Below, piece by piece: positions 16,935 to 25,478 of a DNA stretch of 64,000 bases. Position numbers and translations under genes: made by a program. The notes below the pieces were generated by a model. It did not search any database, had not been told where the DNA came from, and worked only from the letters and a program-made list of their open reading frames with translations. Origin of the DNA: Sphingomonas metalli (GTDB lineage: Bacteria; Pseudomonadota; Alphaproteobacteria; Sphingomonadales; Sphingomonadaceae); the NCBI RefSeq assembly GCF_014641735.1, contig NZ_BMIH01000001.1, positions 1,189,667 to 1,253,666 on the forward strand, given 5' to 3'. The stretch's first letter is position 1. Each line of letters begins with the position of its first letter.

Positions 16935-18047
16935 ATGCCGATCGTGAAGGCCTTCATGCGCTATATCCTCCCCTTCCTGATCCTGCTGACGACGTCGGCG
17001 CCGGCGATGGCCGACCGGATCAAGGACCTGGGCGGCTTCCAGGGCATCCGCACCAATCAGCTGACCGGCTACGGCATCGTCGTCGGGCTGCCGGGGACGG
17101 GCGACGACAATCTGGAATATACCGTCCAGAGCGTGAAGGCCGCGACCTCGCGCTTCGGACTGCAACTGCCGCCGGGCGCCAATCCGGGGCTGAAGAACGC
17201 GGCGGTGGTGATGGTGACGGCCGAGCTGCCGCCCTTCGCCAAGCCGGGGCAGAAGCTGGACATCACCGTCGCCTCGATGGGCAAGGCCAAGTCGCTGCGC
17301 GGCGGCTCGCTGATCCTGACGCCGCTGCTCGGCGCGGACGGGCAGATCTATGCGATGGCGCAGGGCAACCTCGCGGTCGGCGGGCTGGGCGCGGAGGGCG
17401 CGGACGGATCGAAGATCGTCGTCAACATCCCCTCGACCGGCCGCATCCCCGAGGGTGCCACCGTCGAACGCGCGGTCGCGACCGGGTTCGAGAATGCGCC
17501 GGCGCTGACCTTCAACCTCCAGCGCGCCGACTTCACCACCGCGCAGAATGTCGCGGGAGCGATCAACCAGCGGCTGGGCGCCGGCACCGCACAGGCGATC
17601 GACGCGGTCTCCGTCTCGGTCCGTGCGCCGGTCGGCGCGGACGTGCGCGCGACCTTGATGTCGACGATTGAGAATCTCGACGTGGTCTCGGCCGAGCCGC
17701 CCGCCCGCGTCATCGTCAACGCCCGCACCGGCACCGTCGTGATCAGCTCGGCCGTCCGGGTCGGCACCGCGGCGGTCACGCACGGCAAGCTGACGGTGCG
17801 GATCGACGAGAGCCAGCGGATCAGCCAGCCCGCGCCGCTGTCCAACGGCCAGACCGCGGTCGAGCAGCGCTCCAACGTCCAAGTCGAGGAGGAGAAGAAG
17901 CCGATGTTCCTGCTCAATCCCGGCCCCCGGCTGGCCGATGTGGTCAAGGCGGTGAACGCGATCGGCGCGAGCCCGGCCGACCTCGTCGCGATCCTTGAGG
18001 CGCTGAAGGAAGCGGGCGCGCTGAAGGCGGAGCTGGTGGTCCTGTGA
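16935..18047 (+). CDS. flgI: Flagellar P-ring protein FlgI
   Basis: 370 residues. A Sec signal (FLILLTTSAPAMA) precedes the conserved DRIKDLGGFQGIRTNQLTGY followed by GIVVGLPGTGDD. The C-terminal LADVVKAVNAIGASPADLVAIL motif is also typical. It forms the periplasmic P-ring with help from FlgA. The stop overlaps the flgJ GTG start by 4 bases. Confidence 0.96.
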   Translation: MPIVKAFMRYILPFLILLTTSAPAMADRIKDLGGFQGIRTNQLTGYGIVVGLPGTGDDNLEYTVQSVKAATSRFGLQLPPGANPGLKNAAVVMVTAELPPFAKPGQKLDITVASMGKAKSLRGGSLILTPLLGADGQIYAMAQGNLAVGGLGAEGADGSKIVVNIPSTGRIPEGATVERAVATGFENAPALTFNLQRADFTTAQNVAGAINQRLGAGTAQAIDAVSVSVRAPVGADVRATLMSTIENLDVVSAEPPARVIVNARTGTVVISSAVRVGTAAVTHGKLTVRIDESQRISQPAPLSNGQTAVEQRSNVQVEEEKKPMFLLNPGPRLADVVKAVNAIGASPADLVAILEALKEAGALKAELVVL

Positions 18048-18370
18048 CGGCCCCCTCGCTCCTCCCCGCCGCGCCGACGGTCGCGACCAGCGGCATCTCC
18101 GCCGATGCCAGCCGGCTCAAGTCCCGCGAGAATCTGGAAAAGGCGGGCCAGCAGTTCGAGGCCGTCTTCACCGGCATGATGCTGAAGTCGATGCGCGAGG
18201 CGAAGCTGTCCGACCCCCTGTTCGACAGCAAGGCGCTCGACACCTTCCGCGAGATGCAGGACCAGAAGACGGTCGCCGCCATGGCCGAGCACACGCCGCT
18301 CGGCATCGGCAAGGCGATGACCGCATTCCTGTCGAAATCTCAACCCGATCTTAACGATCGCACCGGATAA
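18044..18370 (+). CDS. flgJ: Rod-binding protein FlgJ, single-domain
   Basis: 108 residues, starting GTG. It contains only the rod-binding/scaffold domain (NLEKAGQQFEAVFTGMMLKS, then FREMQDQKTVAAMAEHTPLG). The C-terminal muramidase found in enteric FlgJ is absent, as is common in alphaproteobacteria; the transglycosylase at 8301-9152 probably takes that role. It overlaps flgI by 4 bases and precedes flgK by 9. Confidence 0.9.
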   Translation: MTAPSLLPAAPTVATSGISADASRLKSRENLEKAGQQFEAVFTGMMLKSMREAKLSDPLFDSKALDTFREMQDQKTVAAMAEHTPLGIGKAMTAFLSKSQPDLNDRTG

Positions 18371-18379
18371 AGGCGGGTC

Positions 18380-19723
18380 ATGAGCGACCTCCTTGCGATC
18401 GGCGCTTCGGGCGTACGCGCGTATCAGACCGCGCTCTCCGTCGTTGGCGAGAATATCGCCAATGTGGGGACGACCGGCTATACCCGTCGCACGACGCGGA
18501 TGACGGAGGTCTCCGCCGGGGTCGGCGCGGTCGATGCGCGTAGCGCCGGCAACGGCGTCCTGCTCGCCGGCATCGGACGCGGCGGCGACAATTTCGCGAC
18601 CCAGCAGGTGCGCAGCGCCGGGGCCGACCTCGCCCGGACCGAGACCGGGGCGACCTGGCTCGACCGGATCGAAAAGGCGATGACCGGCAACCAGCTGACG
18701 GCGCGGGTCACCAGCTTCTTCAACAGCGCGACGGCACTCGCCGCCGAGCCGACTTCGACGGCGCTGCGCACCGGCATGATCAGCGCTGCCGACTCGGCTG
18801 CGATCGCCTTCAAGTCGACCGGTCAGGCGCTGGCGCAGATGGGCACCGATCTCGACCGTAGCGGCAAGCAGACGGTCGATACGCTCAATGCGCTGTCGTC
18901 CTCGCTCGCCAAGGTCAATGACGGGCTGGGCCGCACCCTGCCCAACACCGCCGCCGCGGCGCAGCTCGCCGACCAGCGCGACCAGATCCTCGAACAGATG
19001 AGCGCGATCGTCGATGTCGGCGTCGCGATGGACTCCTATGGCCGCGCCACCGTGACGGCGGGCGGCAATGGCGGACCGACGCTCGTCCGCGGCGATGTCG
19101 CCAGCTACGCCTCCTATACGCGCACCGGCGCGAACACCCAGTTCACGGTCGTGGTGCCCGGCGAACCCGCGTCGCTGACCATCAGCCCCAATGGCGGGGC
19201 GATGGCGGGGATCGCCGAGGCGGCCGAGCGGGTGTCGGACGCAACCGACGCCGTCAACGATCTCGCCGCCGACTTCGTCGGCAAGGTCAACGCGGCGCAG
19301 GCGCTGGGCAAGGACATGGCCGGGGTGACCGGCACCGACCTGCTGACCGCCAGCACCACCGATCCCACCGACATGACGGTCGCGTTCCGCGATCCGACGC
19401 TGATCGCCGCCGCCAAGAGCACCAGCATCCGCGACGGCAGCAACCTCGCCGAGTTCGCGGCGATCCGCACGACCGGCGACTTCGAGGCGAAGCTGACCGC
19501 GATCATCAACGAGAATGCGACCGCCTATCGCCAGAAGACCACGATCGCGGAGGCGCAGACCGCGATCCGCGACGGCGCCGCGACCGCGCTGAGCAGCGCG
19601 GCGGGCGTCAACATCGACAGCGAGGCCGTGGACCTGATGCGGTTCCAGCAGGCCTATCAGGCGTCGAGCCGCGTCATCCAGGCCGCGCGCGACACCTTCC
19701 AATCGATCCTGGAGATCCGGTAA
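18380..19723 (+). CDS. flgK: Hook-filament junction protein FlgK (HAP1)
   Basis: 447 residues. The N-terminus (GASGVRAYQTALSVVGENIA followed by NVGTTGYTRRTTRM) matches the HAP1 signature. The C-terminus (AAGVNIDSEAVDLMRFQQAY, then QASSRVIQAARDTFQSILEI) is the conserved terminal helix. It joins hook and filament and is exported with its chaperone, presumably the FlgN-like protein at 9266. Followed by flgL after 5 bases. Confidence 0.95.
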   Translation: MSDLLAIGASGVRAYQTALSVVGENIANVGTTGYTRRTTRMTEVSAGVGAVDARSAGNGVLLAGIGRGGDNFATQQVRSAGADLARTETGATWLDRIEKAMTGNQLTARVTSFFNSATALAAEPTSTALRTGMISAADSAAIAFKSTGQALAQMGTDLDRSGKQTVDTLNALSSSLAKVNDGLGRTLPNTAAAAQLADQRDQILEQMSAIVDVGVAMDSYGRATVTAGGNGGPTLVRGDVASYASYTRTGANTQFTVVVPGEPASLTISPNGGAMAGIAEAAERVSDATDAVNDLAADFVGKVNAAQALGKDMAGVTGTDLLTASTTDPTDMTVAFRDPTLIAAAKSTSIRDGSNLAEFAAIRTTGDFEAKLTAIINENATAYRQKTTIAEAQTAIRDGAATALSSAAGVNIDSEAVDLMRFQQAYQASSRVIQAARDTFQSILEIR

Positions 19724-19728
19724 CCGCC

Positions 19729-20628
19729 ATGCAGGTCTCCACGAGCAACTTCTACGCCGATACCGGCAAGCGGATGAGCGCGATGACGCAGCGCGCCCAG
19801 ACGCTCCAGACCGAGATCGCGACCGGCAAGAAGATCCAGACTCCGTCCGACGCGCCCGGCGTCTCGCAGCAGCTCGCCGAGATCGCCAAGAAGGACGCCA
19901 ACTCGGCAGTCTATGCCGACAATATGAAGACGGCGGGGTCGCTGCTCGACCAGGCCGACAGTGTCATCAAGCAGATCACCGCGCAGCTGACCCACGCCAA
20001 GGAGCTGGCGACCAGCGCGGCCACCGGCACCCAGTCGGCCAGCGAGCGCAAGATCATCGGCGCCGAGCTCGATTCGGTGCTGGGCTCGCTGATCGGGCTG
20101 GCCAACATCAACAATATCCGCGGCGAGCCGCTGTTCGGCACGCCCGGCAGCGTCAAGGCGGTCGTCGACAATGGCGACGGCACCTATACCTATACGCCGA
20201 CCAACGTCTCGCCAGTGCCGATCGCGGACGGGCAGGACGTGCAGGCGACGGAAAGCGCGGGGCGGCTGTTCCAGCTCACCGACGGCACCGACGTGCTCGC
20301 CACGCTCCAGACGCTCGCCAAGGCCCTCCAGACCAGCGACCCGGACTCGCAGGCGACCGCCAACGGTTCGCTCGACACCATCCAGCAGGGGCTCAACCAG
20401 CTGGGCGACGTCCAGGCGTCGGTCGGCGCGCGCGGCGCGCGGATCGACCTCCAGCAGCAGCTGCTCCAGACCGCCGATACCGACCGGACCGAGCTGCGCT
20501 CGAAGCTCGAGGACACCGACATCCCCTCGGCGGTGGTCGAGCTCCAGCAGATGCTGACCGCGCTGCAGGCGACCCAGGCCAGCTTCTCCAAGCTCGCCCA
20601 GCTCTCGCTCTTCGACTATATCCGCTAG
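19729..20628 (+). CDS. flgL: Hook-filament junction protein FlgL (HAP3)
   Basis: 299 residues. Flagellin-like N-terminus (STSNFYADTGKRMSAMTQRA, then LQTEIATGKKIQTPSDAPGV) and C-terminus (LEDTDIPSAVVELQQMLTAL followed by QATQASFSKLAQLSLFDYI). Second junction protein between hook and filament. Last gene of the operon; no terminator hairpin with a T-run was seen after it, only dispersed repeats. Confidence 0.94.
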   Translation: MQVSTSNFYADTGKRMSAMTQRAQTLQTEIATGKKIQTPSDAPGVSQQLAEIAKKDANSAVYADNMKTAGSLLDQADSVIKQITAQLTHAKELATSAATGTQSASERKIIGAELDSVLGSLIGLANINNIRGEPLFGTPGSVKAVVDNGDGTYTYTPTNVSPVPIADGQDVQATESAGRLFQLTDGTDVLATLQTLAKALQTSDPDSQATANGSLDTIQQGLNQLGDVQASVGARGARIDLQQQLLQTADTDRTELRSKLEDTDIPSAVVELQQMLTALQATQASFSKLAQLSLFDYIR

Positions 20629-20660
20629 CGCTGGATGACCTGAGGGCACCCCCTCTGACC

Positions 20661-20728
20661 GGTCGCCCTGCGCGCGGTCGAAGGGCCTGGGATCCACCTG
20701 TGCTTCGACTTCGCTCAGCACGAACGGG
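20661..20728. repeat. Inverted intergenic repeat, family C
   Basis: Left arm CGCCCTGCGCGCGGTCGAAG, right arm CTTCGACTTCGCTCAGCACG followed by AACGG. The arms are imperfect inverted copies. Similar units occur at 23172 (one arm only) and 43452. With the family A element at 20766 it fills the 398-base gap between flgL and motA; the rest of the gap holds the motA promoter. Confidence 0.65.
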
Positions 20729-20765
20729 TGATCCGGCTTCAGGATCAAAACCACCGTCATTTTGC

Positions 20766-20862
20766 CGTCATCCCCGCGCAGGCGGGGATTTAGACGCGCG
20801 GAAGCGTTCCGCGTCACTCGCAAAGGTCAGAGGTTCTGGATCCTCGCCTGCGCGGGGATGAC
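20766..20862. repeat. Palindromic intergenic repeat, family A (long form)
   Basis: Begins CGTCATCCCCGCGCAGGCGG and ends CGCCTGCGCGGGGATGAC, so the ends are inverted. The middle contains GACGCGCGGAAGCGTTCCGC. A closely related copy is at 47261-47352, and an opposite-strand half copy is at 29601-29650. A further fragment (GCCGGGATGACG) ends at 20907. Confidence 0.75.
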
Positions 20863-20968
20863 AAAAAAAGAATCTCTCGCGCAGGTCTCGCCTGTGCCGG
20901 GATGACGCCCCGCCCCCCGACCGGCAAATAATGGCCGCACGTGGTAACGGGTTGGCGAGGAAATGCGG

Positions 20969-20993
20969 TTAATCGGGGAACCATGACGCCGGT
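20969..20993 (+). promoter_or_regulatory. Predicted FliA-type promoter of motA-motB
   Basis: TTAAT (20969-20973), 14-base spacer, GCCGGT (20988-20993), 33 bases before the motA ATG. This matches the flagellin promoter at 2026 in both elements and spacer length. Confidence 0.6.
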
Positions 20994-21026
20994 GTTCCGG
21001 CTCGATGACTCCGGGATTGCCAAAAG

Positions 21027-21890
21027 ATGTTTCCTGCAATCGGCCTTGTTGTCCTGTTCGGCATGGTGTTCGGCGGCTTCGCCATCACCGGCGGTGCCCT
21101 CGGCCCGGTGTTCGAGGCGATCCCGCACGAGATGCTCATCATCGGCGGCGCCGCGGCCGGCGCGCTGATCATCGGCAATTCGGGTAAGGAACTGAAGGCC
21201 ATGGGCGGCGGCCTGGGCAAGGTGTTCAAGGGTCCGAAATACAAGAAGCAGGATTATCTCGACACGATCTTCCTCGTCTCGAAGCTGATGAAGATGCTGC
21301 GGATGGAAGGGCCGATCGCGCTCGAGCCGCATGTCGAGGATCCGCAATCCTCCTCGGTCTTCGCCGAATATCCCAAGCTCCTGAAGGACCATACGCTGAT
21401 CAACCTGATCGCGGACACGCTGCGCCTGGTCGTCGTGTCGTCGGGCACGCTCGACGTGCATGCGGTCGAGGAGGTGATGGACCATTCGATCAAGACCCAT
21501 CACCACGAGGTCGAGAGCCCGCAGCATACGCTGACCAGCCTCGCCGATTCGCTGCCCGCGCTCGGCATCGTCGCGGCGGTGCTCGGGATCGTGAAGACGA
21601 TGGGCTCGATCGACAAGCCGCCCTCGGTGCTGGGCGGGATGATCGGCTCGGCGCTGGTCGGCACCTTCATGGGCGTGCTGCTCGCCTATGGCGTGGTCAA
21701 TCCGCTCGCCAACCGGCTGAAGCAGGTGATCGATGCCGATTCGGCAATCTACGATGTGGTTAAGCAGATCATCATCGCCTCGCTCCACGGCCATCCGCAG
21801 CCGCTGGTCATCGAGGCGGCGCGCAGCGGCATCGACCACAAGAACCAGCCCGGCTTCGCCGAGGTGTTCGACGGCCTGCGCGGCAAATGA
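21027..21890 (+). CDS. motA: Flagellar motor stator protein MotA
   Basis: 287 residues, standard for MotA. The N-terminal pair of helices starts FPAIGLVVLFGMVFGGFAIT, the cytoplasmic domain follows (PHVEDPQSSSVFAEYPKLLK), and the last two helices contain LADSLPALGIVAAVLGIVKT with the conserved Pro and SALVGTFMGVLLAYGVVNPL. Forms the proton-driven stator with MotB (22078). Confidence 0.96.
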   Translation: MFPAIGLVVLFGMVFGGFAITGGALGPVFEAIPHEMLIIGGAAAGALIIGNSGKELKAMGGGLGKVFKGPKYKKQDYLDTIFLVSKLMKMLRMEGPIALEPHVEDPQSSSVFAEYPKLLKDHTLINLIADTLRLVVVSSGTLDVHAVEEVMDHSIKTHHHEVESPQHTLTSLADSLPALGIVAAVLGIVKTMGSIDKPPSVLGGMIGSALVGTFMGVLLAYGVVNPLANRLKQVIDADSAIYDVVKQIIIASLHGHPQPLVIEAARSGIDHKNQPGFAEVFDGLRGK

Positions 21891-21927
21891 TGTTTGTTCG
21901 GCTCACGCCGACGGGCGGCACCAGCCC

Positions 21928-21984
21928 GCTCCCCCACCCCGCCTCCCACAACGGTATCCTTGATGGGAGGCCGGGTGGGGGAGC
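21928..21984 (+). repeat. Large hairpin between motA and motB
   Basis: GCTCCCCCACCCCGCCTCCC at 21928 and its near-perfect complement ending at 21984 give a 21-bp stem with one mismatch and a 15-base loop. A second small perfect hairpin (GTCATGCC/GGCATGAC) follows. It separates motA from motB inside what should be one transcript and could reduce or time motB expression. Confidence 0.6.
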
Positions 21985-22077
21985 AACGGGTCGGTCATGC
22001 CCCCGGCATGACCTGACCAGCGCGGGGCGCTGGTCGCCCGATGCTGGCTGGTGCCGCTGCTCCGAAGGAGCCCGATA

Positions 22078-22986
22078 ATGGCGAAGGCTGCGCCGCACGG
22101 GTCGAACGTCCCGCCCAAGGTCATCGTCAAGAAGGTCTATATCGAGGGGCATGGCGGCCATCATGGCGGTGCGTGGAAGGTCGCCTATGCCGACTTCGTG
22201 ACGGCGATGATGGCCTTCTTCCTGCTCCTCTGGCTGCTCGGCGCGACGACCGAGAAGCAGCGCAAGGGCCTGGCCGACTATTTCGCGCCGACCCTGCTCG
22301 ATTCGAAGAAGCTGGGCATCGGCGGCAGCGGCCCGCTGGGCGGCGAATCGGTGATGTCGAACAACAAGACGGGGCCCAAGGCCGCCGCCTCGCTGATCGC
22401 GTCGATGGGCATGCCCGCCAAGCAGATGGACGGCGGCCCGCAGGTTGGGATGGGACCCAAGGGCTCGCTCCGCTCGCAGGCGCAGCTTCGCGAGGAGGAC
22501 GCGAAGGCCTTTGCCAAAATGAAGCAGCAGATCCTGCAGAAGATGGCCGCATCGGCCGATCTGCAGAAGCTGGCCAAGCATGTCCGCTTCATCCCCACGG
22601 ACACCGGGCTACGCATCGATCTCGTCGACGACGCCGATTATTCGATGTTCGCGCTGGGCACGACGATGCTCGACCGCAAGGCGTCCGACCTGATCGGGAT
22701 GATCGCCGGCACGGTGCGCGACCTGCCCAACCCGATCATGATCCGCGGGCACACAGACTCGGTCCCGTATGGCGATCCGCGCGCGATGAACAACTGGATG
22801 CTCGCGACCGGCCGGGCCGAGGCGACGCGGCGGCGGCTGGCGCTGGGCGGGCTGCCGGAGAACCGGTTCGAGCGGATCGAGGGCGTCGCCGATCGCGAGC
22901 CGATGATCGCCGCCGACCCGAGCGACCCGCGCAATCGCCGCGTGGCGATCACGCTGCTCTATCGCAAGGGCGTGTTCGGGCAGTAG
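22078..22986 (+). CDS. motB: Flagellar motor protein MotB
   Basis: 302 residues. After a basic N-terminus, the single transmembrane helix contains the proton-path Asp (D39 in WKVAYADFVTAMMAFFLLLW). The C-terminal half is an OmpA-like peptidoglycan-binding domain (PIMIRGHTDSVPYGDPRAMN, then NWMLATGRAEATRRRL). The ATG at 22078 has AAGGAG upstream, preferred over an in-frame ATG at 22051. Separated from motA by 187 bases carrying a large hairpin. Confidence 0.94.
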   Translation: MAKAAPHGSNVPPKVIVKKVYIEGHGGHHGGAWKVAYADFVTAMMAFFLLLWLLGATTEKQRKGLADYFAPTLLDSKKLGIGGSGPLGGESVMSNNKTGPKAAASLIASMGMPAKQMDGGPQVGMGPKGSLRSQAQLREEDAKAFAKMKQQILQKMAASADLQKLAKHVRFIPTDTGLRIDLVDDADYSMFALGTTMLDRKASDLIGMIAGTVRDLPNPIMIRGHTDSVPYGDPRAMNNWMLATGRAEATRRRLALGGLPENRFERIEGVADREPMIAADPSDPRNRRVAITLLYRKGVFGQ

Positions 22987-23171
22987 ATCCACACGATGCC
23001 GACCGTCGCCCCGGCGCAGGCCAGGGCCTTGAGCGGCTCCTTTATCGCGCGATCACCGGAAGCTCTAAGCCTTCGCCGGGATGACGTCCGATCGGGTGCG
23101 GCCAGACCCGGATGACCCGGAATCGACCCGTCCATCCCGGGCGACGTCGCAGCACAGGTGAGGCCCAGGCT

Positions 23172-23197
23172 CTTCGACTGCGCTCATGGCGAACGGG
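23172..23197. repeat. Family C repeat arm
   Basis: CTTCGACTGCGCTCATGGCG followed by AACGG matches one arm of the repeats at 20661 and 43452. The surrounding gap 22987-23229 holds, besides this, only fragments of the CGGGATGACG type. Confidence 0.5.
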
Positions 23198-23229
23198 TCC
23201 ATCGATGCCGTCCGGCTCGAGGCATTGGC

Positions 23230-24246
23230 TCAACCCGCGGCCCGGCCCATGCGCCAGCGGAGGATGCGCAGGAAGTCCTCGGGATCGTCGAGGCGGAAGG
23301 CGATGGCGTCGATGCGGCGGCGGCGCGGGCCGGCGCGATGCTCGACGGGTCCGGACAGGCGCAGCAGGATGTTGGGCCAGGCGAGCAGCGCAGCGTTGAG
23401 CGTCGCCGGATCGCGCACCGCGGCCCCGTCGATCAGGCCGCCCTCGATCGAGACGATCCGGTCGAACGGCACCAGCCGGTCGATCAGGAAACCCGCCCGC
23501 ACCCGCACGCCGTCCGGCGTCAGCAGCACGGGGCGGAGGCGGAAGGACTTGATCAGCCCGACCAGATAGACCAGCCCGAGATCACTCAGCACGAACATCA
23601 CGATCGCGGCGGTGCGGCTCCAATGGCCGACGAGCAGGTGATACGTCCCGACCTCGATCCCCGAGAGGATCAGCAGCGCCGCGCTGATCGGCGCGAGATG
23701 GCGGTGATAGGCAAAGCCGCGGCATCCTGCCGGCACGTCCCCCGTCCCGCCCCAGCGGAACAGCGCCATGTGCAGGATCGACCATTCCGCCGCGGCGAAG
23801 CGGCCGAGCGGCGGCGGCAGCAGGTCGCCCAGCCCGATTCCGACCCGCGCCTCCAGCGATAGTCCGTCCGCCGCCGCCGCGCGCCGCACCGCGAGCGCGA
23901 CATGGAGGAGCAGCAGCGCCGTCATGACGAGCGCCAGCGCGGGCATCGTGGAGAGGGCGTGTCGCATCGGTGCCGGTGCGCCGATCCAGACGGCCAGTGC
24001 GGCGAGCGCCAGCGTGCCGATCACGAGGCGCGCGGGCGGCCGCCGCGTGCGGGCGAGCAACGCCAGCATCATCGCGTCCGACACGATCCAGAGGTGCAGG
24101 AGCAGCGCCACCCGCGGCCAGGCCAGCGCCAGCGGCAGGCGCGCCGCCGTCGCGGCGAGGAGCGCGACCAGCGCCGGCGCGATCGTCGCCAACCTGCGCC
24201 GGTCGGACGTCAGCTCGTGCACCATCACCGGCACCTCCCGTGTCAC
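23230..24246 (-). CDS. Polytopic membrane protein, unknown function
   Basis: 338 residues. About six hydrophobic stretches can be seen (for example LATIAPALVALLAATAARLPLA, LVIGTLALAALAVWIGAP, ISAALLILSGIEVGTYHLLV, IVMFVLSDLGLVYLVGLI). The C-terminal 100 residues are soluble and rich in beta pattern (PVLLTPDGVRVRAGFLIDRL followed by VPFDRIVSIEGG), recalling a PH-like/YdbS-type domain (inference). I do not recognise a named family. A second start (MVHELTSD, seven codons later) is possible. It is alone on its strand after the mucR terminator. Confidence 0.65.
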   Translation of the reverse strand: MTREVPVMVHELTSDRRRLATIAPALVALLAATAARLPLALAWPRVALLLHLWIVSDAMMLALLARTRRPPARLVIGTLALAALAVWIGAPAPMRHALSTMPALALVMTALLLLHVALAVRRAAAADGLSLEARVGIGLGDLLPPPLGRFAAAEWSILHMALFRWGGTGDVPAGCRGFAYHRHLAPISAALLILSGIEVGTYHLLVGHWSRTAAIVMFVLSDLGLVYLVGLIKSFRLRPVLLTPDGVRVRAGFLIDRLVPFDRIVSIEGGLIDGAAVRDPATLNAALLAWPNILLRLSGPVEHRAGPRRRRIDAIAFRLDDPEDFLRILRWRMGRAAG

Positions 24247-24247
24247 G

Positions 24248-24280
24248 AAAAAGGGCGCCGCGATCGTCGCAGCGCCCCTT
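24248..24280 (-). terminator. Rho-independent terminator of mucR
   Basis: On the minus strand a stem AAGGGGCGCTGCG/CGCGGCGCCC (one G-T pair) with a short loop ACGAT is followed by TTTTT. It begins 24 bases after the mucR stop and abuts the start of the next minus-strand gene. Confidence 0.8.
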
Positions 24281-24304
24281 CAACTCTTCAAGCCTGACGA
24301 GTCG

Positions 24305-24802
24305 TTATTCGGCCGTAACGGCTTCCTTGCGGCGGCGGCCGGCGACCGGCGCACCCTCGGCCTTGGCGACCTTGGTGCCGGGCTTGCGACCCAGACCGAT
24401 CTTCTTCGCCATGGCGCGACGGCTTTCCGAATAATTCTCGGCGACCATCGGATAGTCGGCCTTCAGGCCATAGCGCTCGCGATACTCGGCCGGGGAAAGA
24501 CCATGGGTAGCCAGGTGGCGGCGCAGCGTCTTGTACGGCTTGCCGTCGATCATCGAGATGATGTGATCCTTCGACGCCAAAGACTTGCGGACGCTGACCG
24601 CAGGCACATAGTCATTACCGGTATCTTCGACCGGTGCAGGCTGTGCCCCCGAACCCAGCAGAACCGATACCGTCTCGTGCATCTTGCCGAGAAAGGCCGG
24701 AACCTCTTCAGCAGAGATGCGGGTGTTGGGATTACCCAGCCAAGCAATCGTCAATTCGGTCGCCAGCTCTACCGCGTTGGTATCGGCAATATCGTCGGCC
24801 AT
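24305..24802 (-). CDS. mucR: MucR/Ros family transcriptional regulator lacking the zinc cysteines
   Basis: 165 residues. The MucR core is clear: YVPAVSVRKSLASKDHIISM, IDGKPYKTLRRHLATHGLSP, AEYRERYGLKADYPMVAENY, SESRRAMAKKIGLGRK. The usual zinc-finger pair Cys-x2-Cys is Ser83-x2-Asp86 here, while His96 and His100 are kept, so zinc binding is doubtful. MucR proteins are global DNA-binding regulators of envelope, exopolysaccharide and cell-cycle genes in alphaproteobacteria. The ATG at 24802 has GGAGGATCAA upstream; the ATG at 24814 lies over that site and is less likely. A palindrome at 24853 may serve autoregulation. Confidence 0.9.
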   Translation of the reverse strand: MADDIADTNAVELATELTIAWLGNPNTRISAEEVPAFLGKMHETVSVLLGSGAQPAPVEDTGNDYVPAVSVRKSLASKDHIISMIDGKPYKTLRRHLATHGLSPAEYRERYGLKADYPMVAENYSESRRAMAKKIGLGRKPGTKVAKAEGAPVAGRRRKEAVTAE

Positions 24803-24852
24803 TTGATCCTCCATGTTCCGCAGACGGCCGTAACATCGCGCGACACCACGTC

Positions 24853-24875
24853 AACATCTTTGCGATCAAGATGTT
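24853..24875. promoter_or_regulatory. Palindrome in the mucR promoter region (possible autoregulatory operator)
   Basis: AACATCTT (24853-24860) and AAGATGTT (24868-24875) form a perfect 8-base inverted repeat with 7 bases between. It lies in an AT-rich stretch 51 bases upstream of the mucR start, the only such stretch nearby. MucR proteins prefer AT-rich DNA and usually repress themselves. Confidence 0.4.
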
Positions 24876-24953
24876 TGATGGACGTCAAAAATGAACGATA
24901 TGTGATAATAGAAGCCGGCGCTGGCTGAATGAGAGCCGCGCGGCTCCAAGGTT

Positions 24954-25478
24954 TCAGCCCGCGCCGCCCTGTTCGCGCTTCAACGCAGCCAGAGCAGCAA
25001 ACGGCCCCGTCTGATCCTCCGTCAACACGCCCGCCCGCGCCAGCGCGCTCGCGGCATTTGGCCCGCGCACGAAGGGATCGATCGCGAGCGCCATCGTCTC
25101 GGCCGCCGCCTCGCCCAGATCGATCGCGCCCCCCTCGATCTCGATCGTGTCGAGCGCATCGGCGGACAGTTCGACCTCGTCACCGCCGGTCGCGGGCTCG
25201 ACGAAGCGCAGCGCGACCGGCTCGTCGATCCGTGTCGTCAGCGGCTCGCCGGTCACCGAACAGGCCTGGCGCAGCTCTGCCGTCACCCGTCCGGTCGCGG
25301 CGATCCCCGCCGCCTCGCGGCGCAGCGCGAAGCTCGCCTCCAGCCGCTCGATGCCGGGCAGGTCGAAGCGCCGCGCCAGCGCCCGGCGCTCTTCCTCGTC
25401 GGCGCTGATCGTCACCGTCCGCTCGCCCTCGCCGATCGTGTCGAGCCGCTCGGGCCGGCTCCATTCGGGCGTGGTCAT
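24954..25478 (-). CDS. YceD family protein (DUF177)
   Basis: 174 residues. It contains the DUF177 features: an acidic middle (FVEPATGGDEVELSADALDT), a Cys in the segment QACSVTGEPL, and IEIEGGAIDLGEAAAETMAL followed by AIDPFVRGP. In other bacteria YceD is linked to 23S rRNA accumulation and is often followed by rpmF, which is not present here. Its start overlaps the stop of the cytochrome chaperone gene by 4 bases, the usual alphaproteobacterial pairing. Confidence 0.85.
   Translation of the reverse strand: MTTPEWSRPERLDTIGEGERTVTISADEEERRALARRFDLPGIERLEASFALRREAAGIAATGRVTAELRQACSVTGEPLTTRIDEPVALRFVEPATGGDEVELSADALDTIEIEGGAIDLGEAAAETMALAIDPFVRGPNAASALARAGVLTEDQTGPFAALAALKREQGGAG

Noticed and set aside
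20661..20907. Repeats between flgL and motA as a CRISPR array
   Set aside because: Units are palindromic, unequal and not separated by regular spacers; no cas genes are present.
20952..20966. TTGGCGAGGAAATGC upstream of motA as a sigma-54 promoter
   Set aside because: The distance between GG and GC is one base short of the required spacing, and the FliA-type motif beside it fits better.
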